5,544 nucleotides of DNA from Planctomycetota bacterium. GTDB taxonomy: Bacteria; Planctomycetota; Phycisphaerae; WQYP01. The notes beneath the pieces are model-generated. The model was not told where the DNA came from and searched no databases. It saw only the letters and a program-made list of their open reading frames with translations. The translations under genes and the position numbers were made by a program. Shown piece after piece: positions 1 to 5,023 of the stretch; position 1 is the stretch's first letter, and the number at the start of each line of letters is the position of its first letter. Where the stretch lies: the NCBI GenBank assembly GCA_021816165.1, contig JAKAYZ010000210.1, forward strand, positions 1 to 5,544, in the 5' to 3' direction.

Positions 1-7
1 GTTGTAA

Positions 8-226
8 ATGGCGGACCGGATTATTGGGCGAAGGGGATGGGATTTTCCCGTCTACTGGTGCCCGTGCGGAGAAAAGTTGGGCCTCTCCGGCCGGGAGGTT
101 TATATTTACTACCCCGTTGACATCGGCCGCGGCAAGCTTAAGCAGCCAGAGCTGGCGAAAGAAGCCACCGTCCGCAACACCAACACGATTAAAAAGCTTT
201 CGGAGATCAGCGCCAACCATCCATGA
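8..226 (+). pseudogene. DUF1697-family protein, C-terminal remnant
   Basis: About 50 residues of this 72-residue frame resemble the C-terminal end of DUF1697 proteins: GREVYIYYP at residues 28-36, then GRGKL at 40-44, and ATVRNTNTIKKL at 53-64, matching the family's usual GREVYL-xxP, GRSKL and ATxRNWNTVxKL signature. Family members are normally about 170-180 residues, so most of the N-terminal part is missing. An in-frame TAA lies at 5-7 directly before the ATG and there is no ribosome binding site, so this is either the broken end of a gene lying to the left or a truncated copy; residues 1-20 do not look like the family. DUF1697 has no settled biochemical function. The TGA stop overlaps a possible next start (ATGA at 223-226). 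The family call is fairly sure, the pseudogene call less so because the window edge hides the upstream part. Confidence 0.6.
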
Positions 227-326
227 AATCCGCCATGTCAAAATCTTTGCAACCGCCGCAAAGTTCCGCCAATGGCTGCGCCGAATACGCCCCCGGTTGA
301 GCCATCTCCAAGTTGCCACGGCCTAG
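223..326 (+). pseudogene. possible remnant of a YdeI/OmpD-associated-type gene (N-terminus only)
   Basis: An ATG at 223 overlaps the DUF1697 stop codon in the form ATGA, the usual sign of translational coupling. The first frame (starting MKSAMSK) is soon lost, but the plus-one frame from the AAAA run at 240-243 reads KIFATAAKFRQWLRR, which resembles the start of YdeI/OmpD-associated family proteins (typically xFFxTPxxFRxWLexxH). The expected continuation (a glutamate-rich LWVGFYK-like strand) is absent and the frame stops at 324-326. The simplest reading is a gene start with a one-base frameshift at the A-run and loss of the remainder. Only about 15 residues support the family, so this is tentative. 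Confidence 0.3.
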
Positions 327-487
327 ATATCAAAGATTGCCGCTGCCTGGGCGAATGCTTCCGGCGGCGGCACCGAAGCGGAGAAGTTGACCGGGCGACG
401 GGCGGCCCTTAAACTCTTGGGGTTGATAGGGTAAGTTACAGGCCTGATGGGCCCCAACATAGAGATGTCGCCGAGAGGAGAAACTCG
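327..487. other. intergenic stretch upstream of the 321-residue gene
   Basis: No convincing gene or promoter was found here. After the TAG at 324-326 the same frame stays open to about 417 with a GC-rich, plausible composition (ending GRRAALKLLGLIG) but has no start codon and no recognisable family. A GC-rich imperfect hairpin (GCTTC at 348-352 region with GAAGC near 376) has no T-run. A TTGATA at 423-428 could be a -35 box, but no acceptable -10 sits 16-18 bases downstream. Confidence 0.4.
473..480 (+). promoter_or_regulatory. strong ribosome binding site for the 321-residue protein
   Basis: GAGAGGAG ends seven bases before the ATG at 488, an ideal Shine-Dalgarno position. It fixes the start of the gene and is good evidence that this frame, rather than the overlapping minus-strand frames, is translated. 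Confidence 0.85.
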
Positions 488-1453
488 ATGAGCATCGAGC
501 AGCCGAAGTCGTTGCCGCAACTACCCCGCCGCTTGGGTGCTCGGTGCCCGCGGGGGCTTTTTGCCGCTGCCGCGGCTGCAACTATCACCTTTGTACCGTT
601 TGCTTCGGGCTCGCCCGGTGTGGATTGGAGCAAGTTTGACCGCAAAGAGCATTTGAGCCAATTGGCCTCCACTAGTGGTTTGTACGCGGCGTTGCACGGA
701 CACCCAACCCGCATTCGGAATATTGTCGACGCGGTCAAGCGGCGGGTGCGGGCGATTGACGCTCTGGTTGCGACCGCATCCTATCCGCCCGGCTCAACGA
801 GCGCAGTGAGGCAGCTATACGACGGCCGTTTCCGCCAAAAACTTGAAAAGATATCCGGGGGTTTCCTTGGCTCGCCGTTTCGCATTCCGTTTATCGTGAG
901 CGACGTGAAGCCGAAAAAAGCAGGCGGTTATGAAGTCGAGGGAGTCCTCCCATGGCGAGGGCGGGTTCCCATCTCCCCGCGACTGATTGCCGAATTGAGG
1001 GCGCTTTACCCGCGGCGATCGCTCCGGAATGCGGCACTGGCGGAGCTGAAGGCCGATCTCCCTAACGATGAAATATCCTTCAGCACGAACCAATTGAGCG
1101 TATTAGGATGGAAACGGGGACAGCGCGAAAGCATATTCGCCATTCCCGTCGAAGAGGATATCAAATTCCACTCCGCACAGCCGGTGTACTTCCCGTCCAT
1201 CGATCTGCAGATAAGGCTTGTGTCACTGCAGGTCCCGGTAATACGCGCACTGCCTACGGCCCCGCCGTCGCCGCCTGCACCTGCGGCACGATTCGTCGTC
1301 TTCCTTAAGGACGGACAGTCAATGCGGGCCTCCGCCTGCGTTTTGAATGGGAGCGTGTACGACATTACGGCCTACGGTATAGCAACCGCCTTGCCAAAGT
1401 CACGAGTCCTGCGGGTTACAAAGATAAAGACCGCTGCCAGCAAGCCAAAATAG
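488..1453 (+). CDS. hypothetical exported protein with C-terminal small beta domain
   Basis: No family is recognised for the main body of this 321-residue protein. The start is fixed by the strong GAGAGGAG site. Residues 13-23 are basic (PRRLGARCPRG), followed by a hydrophobic alanine-rich segment at about 24-40 (LFAAAAAATITFVPFAS), which resembles a signal peptide with cleavage near residues 40-42; export is therefore likely. Residues 45-250 are mixed alpha/beta without an evident catalytic motif. A proline-rich linker (about 255-266, TAPPSPPAPAA) leads to a compact C-terminal unit at 268-314: a strand (RFVVFLKDGQ), a strand (SVYDITAYG) and LPKSRVLRV. This resembles the small C-terminal unit seen in many exported bacterial proteins that pairs a KDG turn with an IPKxxVxxI end; its role is unknown. 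A weak hairpin lies 14 bases after the stop. Length, start and ribosome binding site support a real intact gene. Confidence 0.8.
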   Translation: MSIEQPKSLPQLPRRLGARCPRGLFAAAAAATITFVPFASGSPGVDWSKFDRKEHLSQLASTSGLYAALHGHPTRIRNIVDAVKRRVRAIDALVATASYPPGSTSAVRQLYDGRFRQKLEKISGGFLGSPFRIPFIVSDVKPKKAGGYEVEGVLPWRGRVPISPRLIAELRALYPRRSLRNAALAELKADLPNDEISFSTNQLSVLGWKRGQRESIFAIPVEEDIKFHSAQPVYFPSIDLQIRLVSLQVPVIRALPTAPPSPPAPAARFVVFLKDGQSMRASACVLNGSVYDITAYGIATALPKSRVLRVTKIKTAASKPK

Positions 1454-1467
1454 CTGTTTGAGAGTTC

Positions 1468-1500
1468 AGCCTGACACAGTGAGACGGCCCAGGCTTTATT
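1468..1500 (+). terminator. weak candidate terminator after the 321-residue gene
   Basis: AGCCTG (1468-1473) can pair with CAGGCT (1490-1495), and TTTATT follows at 1495-1500. The position, 14 bases after a stop codon, is right, but the stem is only six pairs, the loop is 16 bases and the T-run is interrupted, so this is a weak call. Confidence 0.3.
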
Positions 1501-1795
1501 GATCCAGCCGGAAATGGGATAATACGTGAGTAATGGGCTTTTGGGCTGAGGGGATGGGATGGTGCCGTTGGGAATTCCAAACCGCCCCCGGCTGCACCAA
1601 CCAGCTATGCATTATGCGCTCGTGAAAAATGCAGTGGCACCTGAACGCCCCCGATTTTGCCGACCACAAGGGCCTCGTGGGCCCACTCCGCTGGCGTGGA
1701 GCGCCAAATGGGGGCATAGCTGGGGCTCTCGTCCGAAAGCAAAGTTGCTTCCAATAACTTAAATGGCAATGATCTACAGCGCAGAGTAACGGCCC
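1501..1795. other. stretch without an assignable gene; possible decayed coding DNA
   Basis: No recognised gene lies here. Two overlapping readings look protein-like but cannot be assigned. On the plus strand a 42-codon frame runs from the ATG at 1629 to the TAA at 1755-1757 without a ribosome binding site. On the minus strand the frame ending at 1605 reads plausibly (for example PAEWAHEALVVGKIGGVQV) but has no good start. Both share the same codon register, so one may be a shadow of the other. A plus-strand frame opening after a TAG at 1717-1719 runs into the antitoxin region and reads RVEISEAAGADLARLPLVV just before it. A small perfect hairpin (TGGCG 1692-1696 with CGCCA 1702-1706) has no T-run. 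Confidence 0.35.
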
Positions 1796-2260
1796 GTGTG
1801 GAAATATCTGAGGCTGCCGGGGCGGATTTGGCAAGGTTGCCGCTGGTCGTGCGTGGCCGGACAGCGCCTGACGCTGCTTCCCGAAGCCGAGTATCTGAAG
1901 CTGCTGGAGCAGGCAGGAAGACCGGCACCGGAACTGCAAATGCCGCTCGTGCCTGCTAAATTGCCAAGCGGTAACTATCCGGCACGGGAATACCTGCGGG
2001 CGTCCATTGCCCGGGAGATTATCCGCGTTCGACGTCGGCTGGGGCTGTCGCAAGCTGAATTGGCCCGGCGAGCGGGCATGGCGATAGCGCACCTGAACCG
2101 TCTGGAACGGGCTAAGGGTAATCCCACCGCCGCCACTGTGGCGAAGATTGACGCCGCCTTAAAGGTGGCCGAGAAAGCGGCCCTGTCCAAAAAAAAAGAA
2201 AAGGGTATCGGCGCGACGCCGGTGACTGCGAAACCCTCCCTTCGTGGCATTTCCGAGTAA
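1796..2260 (+). CDS. XRE-family HTH antitoxin-like transcriptional regulator
   Basis: The 154-residue frame contains a short N-terminal segment GQRLTLLPEAEYLKLLEQAG (22-41), a linker, then ASIAREIIRVRRRLGLSQAELARR and a full HTH_3 (Cro/C1-type) domain at about 69-123. The order 'xLLPexEY, linker, YxRASxAREIIRxRRxxGLSQAELARRAG, LxRLExxKxNPTxATVxKIDxAL' is typical of XRE antitoxins of type II toxin-antitoxin pairs, which bind and neutralise a RelE/HigB-like toxin and repress their own operon. No toxin gene is visible on either side. The GTG at 1796 is the longest start; the GTG at 1853 (VAGQRL) fits the family's usual length better, and residues 1-19 look unlike the family. Neither has a good ribosome binding site. 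The tail after residue 131 (SKKKEK, on a nine-A run at 2189-2197) is an unusual lysine-rich extension. HTH identity is secure; the start and function as antitoxin are inferred. Confidence 0.75.
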   Translation: MWKYLRLPGRIWQGCRWSCVAGQRLTLLPEAEYLKLLEQAGRPAPELQMPLVPAKLPSGNYPAREYLRASIAREIIRVRRRLGLSQAELARRAGMAIAHLNRLERAKGNPTAATVAKIDAALKVAEKAALSKKKEKGIGATPVTAKPSLRGISE

Positions 2261-2375
2261 TAACAGGAACTGCGCCGGCATGGATTTTGGCCGGACACAA
2301 CCACTGGAAATGACAAAACACCCCCTACCCTTGCAGCACAGGGGTTAATTCAATATTTTTAGCCGTAAATCCGAA

Positions 2376-2615
2376 TTAGAGTTTTTTGTGAGCCCCATCA
2401 CAAAAGGGTTGATGGGCGGTGTGCTTGCAACCGCAAAGGAACATTTTTTTCTCCTCTTCCACCTTAAACGGTACAGGCGAAATTCCCGACCCGGCGTGTG
2501 AGCCGTCGCAGAACGGCTGATTTTTAGACTGGCCGCAGGCGCACCAATAATATTCTCCCGGTTTGAGAGTGACTGCGTAGGGGGCCTTTTGGGCGACAAC
2601 GGGTTCAGATGCCAT
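2376..2615 (-). CDS. double CDGSH-type iron-sulfur protein
   Basis: This 79-residue protein carries two complete CDGSH (mitoNEET-type) motifs of form CxCxx(S/T)xxxPxCDG(S/A)H. The first is C25-A-C27, S30, P34, C36-D-G-S-H40; the second is C61-G-C63, T66, P70, C72-D-G-A-H76. In this family each motif binds a [2Fe-2S] cluster through three cysteines and one histidine, and such tandem small proteins act as redox-active cluster proteins in the cytoplasm; the partner here is unknown. The N-terminal GEYYWC and the KKMFLC strand before each motif are typical. The length is normal for bacterial two-motif members. The start is supported by AGGAG (plus-strand 2624-2628) eight bases upstream, and a TATAAT box lies 33 bases before the ATG. 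It is transcribed convergently with the XRE gene and appears monocistronic. All ligand residues are present. Confidence 0.93.
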   Translation of the reverse strand: MASEPVVAQKAPYAVTLKPGEYYWCACGQSKNQPFCDGSHAGSGISPVPFKVEEEKKMFLCGCKHTAHQPFCDGAHKKL

Positions 2616-2623
2616 GGTTATTT

Positions 2624-2628
2624 CTCCT
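2624..2628 (-). promoter_or_regulatory. ribosome binding site of the CDGSH gene
   Basis: On the minus strand AGGAG stands eight bases before the ATG at 2615, which selects this start over the overlapping frame read in the same region. Confidence 0.8.
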
Positions 2629-2647
2629 ATTCAAACATCGGCGGCAA

Positions 2648-2678
2648 ATTATAGTCTTAAACCACGTCGGCGGGTTAA
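2648..2678 (-). promoter_or_regulatory. candidate promoter of the CDGSH gene
   Basis: A perfect minus-strand TATAAT lies at 2653-2648, predicting transcription from about 2641 and a leader of about 26 bases. The best -35 match is TTAACC at 2678-2673 (four of six consensus bases) but with a long 19-base spacer, so the promoter probably needs an activator or relies mainly on its -10 box. Confidence 0.5.
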
Positions 2679-2685
2679 ATCGCCG
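2668..2685. repeat. inverted repeat CGGCG-8-CGCCG over the -35 region
   Basis: CGGCG (2668-2672) and CGCCG (2681-2685) form a perfect five-base inverted repeat around an eight-base AT-rich centre that contains the -35-like TTAACC of the CDGSH promoter. The placement fits an operator for a dimeric regulator, but five-base arms are short enough to arise by chance. Confidence 0.35.
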
Positions 2686-2783
2686 GATATATTAATGCCG
2701 TAAAGCGGTTCTTGAGCGTTTTGCCGCAGGCTGATATTGCATTCATGCATAAGCAACGGCACCGCATGTAAAAAGGCAATTCA

Positions 2784-2808
2784 TTAACCATCGGAATCGA
2801 ATGGTTAA
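2784..2808. repeat. perfect 8-base inverted repeat between divergent genes
   Basis: TTAACCAT (2784-2791) and ATGGTTAA (2801-2808) are perfect inverted copies separated by nine bases. Part of the left arm (CCATCG at 2788-2793) can alternatively pair with CGATGG at 2810-2815. No T-run follows on either strand, so it is not a terminator; an operator site or an RNA switch-like hairpin in a leader are possible. Confidence 0.5.
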
Positions 2809-2926
2809 GCGATGGAAGAGCAGGGGAACAGGCGAGCAGATGAGTGGGTGGACAGCCGACTGTCGCGATGCGTCGGGGCTCTAATTTTTGTGCCCAAGCT
2901 TGCCACACCTGCTGTCTTTCCTACGG

Positions 2927-2932
2927 TATACT
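2927..2932 (+). promoter_or_regulatory. possible -10 box for the MNT/HEPN-like operon
   Basis: TATACT matches five of six consensus bases and lies 80-90 bases before the nucleotidyltransferase start. No acceptable -35 box is found 16-18 bases upstream (a TTGCCA at 2900-2905 is 21 bases away), so the call is weak. Confidence 0.25.
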
Positions 2933-2969
2933 CAAGTGGCCCGGTGGCTGCGGCCAAGGTCTTGGCCGC

Positions 2970-2984
2970 GTACCAGCGGCAGCG
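2970..2984 (+). repeat. 15-base direct repeat, left copy
   Basis: GTACCAGCGGCAGCG matches the copy at 3976-3990 at 14 of 15 positions. The two copies bracket the nucleotidyltransferase and HEPN-like genes. Confidence 0.5.
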
Positions 2985-3018
2985 CATTGTGCCAAGGACC
3001 CAGGCATTGGATTGGCGT

Positions 3019-3354
3019 ATGCGACCGTCTGAAATTCTACGGTATCACCACGACGCCATATTAAACATCGCTGCGAAAATTGGTGCCCGCAATGTTCGCG
3101 TGTTTGGTTCGATGTTGCGCGGTGAGGATACAGAAGGCAGCGACTTGGATTTATTGGTGGATGTTCCACGCGGCTTTACCCTTCTTTATATGGTGCGTCT
3201 GCAGCGGTCATTAGAAACACAGTTGGGTGTATCTGTGGACTTGTTGGCACCGTACGACTTGCCGGAGCGGTTTGGAGAACAGGTAGTAGGGGAAGCCAAG
3301 CCTATATTAGCCAGGAATTACGCGACCGGGAATACACCTGAGCGGTTTTTTTGA
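3019..3354 (+). CDS. mntA: minimal nucleotidyltransferase (MntA-like antitoxin)
   Basis: The conserved part is 111 residues, a normal length for minimal nucleotidyltransferases (MNT) of the DNA polymerase beta superfamily. It starts MRPSEIL, as many members do. The active-site signature is complete: G30-S31 after the VRVFGS strand, D42 and D44 in SDLDLLVD, and a third acidic residue D74 in SVDLLAP. In HEPN/MNT toxin-antitoxin pairs such proteins act as antitoxins that transfer AMP onto the HEPN RNase. The following gene, 58 bases away, encodes a protein with an Rx4H motif, which fits. The start is uncertain: the ATG at 3019 has no close ribosome binding site, whereas the in-frame TTG at 3007 has AAGGA (2994-2998) eight bases upstream. 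The frame is also open to an ATG at 2812, judged unlikely. The C-terminal tail (RNYATGNTPERFF) extends a little past the usual end. Confidence 0.88.
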   Translation: MRPSEILRYHHDAILNIAAKIGARNVRVFGSMLRGEDTEGSDLDLLVDVPRGFTLLYMVRLQRSLETQLGVSVDLLAPYDLPERFGEQVVGEAKPILARNYATGNTPERFF

Positions 3355-3398
3355 GTGAAGGGTCAAAGTTTATTGATACCACTCTGTTAAATGCTTAC

Positions 3399-3404
3399 GA
3401 GGAG
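3399..3404 (+). promoter_or_regulatory. ribosome binding site of the HEPN-like gene
   Basis: GAGGAG ends eight bases before the ATG at 3413. Its strength shows that this gene is translated on its own initiation rather than by coupling to the nucleotidyltransferase 58 bases upstream. Confidence 0.85.
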
Positions 3405-3412
3405 CGAAAACA

Positions 3413-3976
3413 ATGACCAATGAAGAACTTGCGATACTTCTGATAAACCACGATTCAGTTGCATGGGTTGTCCTGCATCTACAGGACCTTGTACTACGTG
3501 AGCAGGACCCGGACGCCGAACGGGTGTGGAAAAAAATCTGTCAACGCCGGCTTGGAATTTCGGAAGTGCCTCGCGAAATCTTGGATTCCCCGGTCTTCGT
3601 CAAGGAGTCCGCGGTTGCCCATATCATTCCGATCGTTTCCTTCCTCAAGCGTTACGACGAGGAGGCTCTTGTTGGGGCCGGACTTAGCAAGGACGTTGCT
3701 ACGGACTACGCAGTGAGTTTTTCTTCTGGCGGCAAGACGGTGGGCGGAAATGCGGCCAAACTCATCCTGATTCTTCGCAACGCCCTGTCGCATTTTTCGG
3801 ATTATCTTGCTGGGGAAGGCAAGCAGCAGAACGTCGCATTCGACAAAGGGCTGGTGCGGTTTTGGAGCAAGCCTCAGCAAGAGGTGATGTTTAATAACGC
3901 GGAGGGTTGGCTGAAATTCCTGAAGGACTGCCACAGAGCGGTGTATCACATCGTCCGCGAGCGACACATGGATTAG
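3413..3976 (+). CDS. HEPN-like protein, probable partner of the nucleotidyltransferase
   Basis: The 187-residue protein is largely helical, with no signal peptide or membrane segment. Its key feature is LILILRNALSHF at residues 117-128, giving R122-N-A-L-S-H127, the Rx4H motif of HEPN RNases. It is followed by a strand pair (LVRFWSKPQQEVMF, about 147-160) and a final amphipathic helix (EGWLKFLKDCHRAVYHIVRER). This order recalls HEPN proteins of the pEK499_p136 type more than classical HepT, which is shorter and carries RxxxxHxY; here the nearest tyrosine is Y131, four residues after the histidine. The first 100 residues match no family I recognise. Position after an MntA-like gene, same strand and 58 bases apart, suggests a toxin-antitoxin pair in which this is the RNase toxin. 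The ribosome binding site is strong. The gene itself is secure; HEPN membership rests on the motif and context. Confidence 0.6.
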   Translation: MTNEELAILLINHDSVAWVVLHLQDLVLREQDPDAERVWKKICQRRLGISEVPREILDSPVFVKESAVAHIIPIVSFLKRYDEEALVGAGLSKDVATDYAVSFSSGGKTVGGNAAKLILILRNALSHFSDYLAGEGKQQNVAFDKGLVRFWSKPQQEVMFNNAEGWLKFLKDCHRAVYHIVRERHMD

Positions 3977-3990
3977 TTCCAGCGGCAGCG
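3976..3990 (+). repeat. 15-base direct repeat, right copy
   Basis: GTTCCAGCGGCAGCG begins on the last base of the HEPN-like stop codon and matches 2970-2984 with one mismatch, 1006 bases away. Confidence 0.5.
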
Positions 3991-4145
3991 GCGAATTGCA
4001 TCACTTGCATGGAACCGTCTGCCGCACTACGGCGCAGGACATCTTCTACAATCCGGGCGAAGGCTGGTTCCGGACGGGCGTCCATGGGCTGTTTGCCGCG
4101 ACGAAACGGTGATGCCAGCACATCCGGACGAGGATTACGCACAGG
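3991..4145. other. gap between convergent HEPN-like and NYN genes
   Basis: The two genes end tail to tail with 169 bases between stops. No hairpin with a T-run was found for either direction. A short plus-strand frame ending in a TGA near 4110 (containing DIFYNPGEGWFRTGVHGLF) and a minus-strand 83-residue frame look protein-like but lack starts with ribosome binding sites and match no family I know. Confidence 0.35.
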
Positions 4146-5012
4146 TCAGGTTTTCACCCGGATGGCGATCTTGCCGCTGATATTATATTTTTCGACTTTG
4201 CCAGTTTTGATCAGCGTTTCCAAGATGCGCGATCGAATTTGAATGTCGGACGATAAGGTCTGCGATTCCCATCTATTTACAAAATAATGCAGTCCCACAA
4301 ATCCATTCCCGAAATGCACTTGGGCCCGCGCGAGTTCCTTCAAGAGGACGCTCTCACCGGTTTCGGGTGTAGTGGTACTCGGATTGTCCGTTTTCCGCTC
4401 GGGATTCTCAAGAACTAACGAGGCACTGCGCGTGGATTGGCTTTCGGCGGCCGGTAGAGTGGCGTTTTTCAATCCATTGATGAGATCAATGTGATCGAAG
4501 GCGGCCTTTCGTATCCTTTTCGACAGCCCAGTTCCACCCCAGCTTGCGACATACACTTGCTTGCCGAGGCTTTGCACACCTTCCACCGCCGGGGTCAGAT
4601 CTGCATCGCCGGAAATCAGGACGATCGCGTCAAACGCATCTACGGCGGCCAGCCGCAGCATGTCGGCCACCATAGTCGTATCCACCTCCTTTTCCTGGGT
4701 GAATACATGCTCCATGTCGCAGTGGCGACATCGCGATCGCTTCGCCTTGCGCTCGAAGCGTCGGACAAAAAATCCCGGCAGGAGTTCCACTTTGCTCAGG
4801 AATGTCGCCAAATATTTTTGGGATTCAGTCTCTGCTGCAGGCCCTGTTTCGATGCCCGTGTAATAGTAGGCCCCCACCAATCTCGCCTCTGATCCACCAA
4901 TTTCGGTCACGATCCATCGAGCGAGCTTGTTAAAGTCAATCCGCGTTGAGCCGGTTTTATCGCGCCAACCCGAATAGAAGTTTTTCCCATCAAAGACCAT
5001 CGCGATTCGCAT
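4146..5012 (-). CDS. NYN-domain (LabA/DUF88-like) nuclease with C-terminal winged-helix-like region
   Basis: The N-terminal 175 residues form a NYN (PIN-like) domain: MRIAMVFDGKNFY with D8, VDTTMVADML with D111 and D117, and LISGDADLTPAVEGVQSLGKQVYVAS with D136 and D138. These are the acidic residues that bind metal in this RNase-like fold, so the active site looks complete. An insertion at about 84-104 is very basic and holds C95-x-x-C98 and H102, a possible metal site or RNA-contacting loop. A polar linker (about 183-218) leads to a C-terminal unit at 219-288 of helical segments ending in GKVEKYNISGKIAIRVKT, which reads like a winged-helix wing and may bind nucleic acid. NYN proteins with C-terminal helix-turn-helix or LOTUS-like modules are known. 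The start at 5012 has only a weak GGG at 11 bases upstream, behind a terminator-like hairpin. It converges on the HEPN-like gene. Confidence 0.87.
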   Translation of the reverse strand: MRIAMVFDGKNFYSGWRDKTGSTRIDFNKLARWIVTEIGGSEARLVGAYYYTGIETGPAAETESQKYLATFLSKVELLPGFFVRRFERKAKRSRCRHCDMEHVFTQEKEVDTTMVADMLRLAAVDAFDAIVLISGDADLTPAVEGVQSLGKQVYVASWGGTGLSKRIRKAAFDHIDLINGLKNATLPAAESQSTRSASLVLENPERKTDNPSTTTPETGESVLLKELARAQVHFGNGFVGLHYFVNRWESQTLSSDIQIRSRILETLIKTGKVEKYNISGKIAIRVKT

Positions 5013-5023
5013 TAACGCTACCC

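Larger units (their letters stand above)
2686..3006. other. intergenic stretch between the CDGSH gene and the nucleotidyltransferase gene
   Basis: Apart from the inverted repeat at 2784-2808, a TATACT box at 2927-2932 and the 15-base repeat at 2970-2984, nothing can be assigned. The nucleotidyltransferase frame stays open to an ATG at 2812, but those 69 extra codons resemble no family, have no ribosome binding site before them and would place an odd extension ahead of the conserved start, so they are treated as untranslated. Confidence 0.5.

Noticed and set aside
1496..2092. 198-residue minus-strand frame
   Set aside because: It lies antisense to the XRE gene, is rich in histidine, proline, glutamine and arginine in the way of shadow frames, and has no start signal.
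2322..2344. Possible bidirectional terminator CCCCT/AGGGG between the XRE and CDGSH genes
   Set aside because: The stem is five pairs with a 13-base loop and the T-runs on both sides are distant or broken.
2812..3018. Extended N-terminus of 69 residues for the nucleotidyltransferase from ATG 2812
   Set aside because: No ribosome binding site, no family resemblance, and the conserved domain begins at MRPSEIL as in typical members.
3324..3352. Possible terminator ACCG/CGGT with a T-run at the end of the nucleotidyltransferase gene
   Set aside because: Only four pairs with a 14-base loop; the T-run encodes the last phenylalanines, and a terminator here would cut off the downstream partner gene.
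3494..3967. 157-residue minus-strand frame
   Set aside because: Antisense shadow of the HEPN-like gene, which has a strong ribosome binding site on the plus strand.
3891..4142. 83-residue minus-strand frame between the convergent genes
   Set aside because: Half of it overlaps the HEPN-like gene antisense, it has no ribosome binding site and no recognisable motif.
4491..4892. Plus-strand frames of 133 and 100 residues
   Set aside because: Antisense shadows of the NYN gene without start signals.
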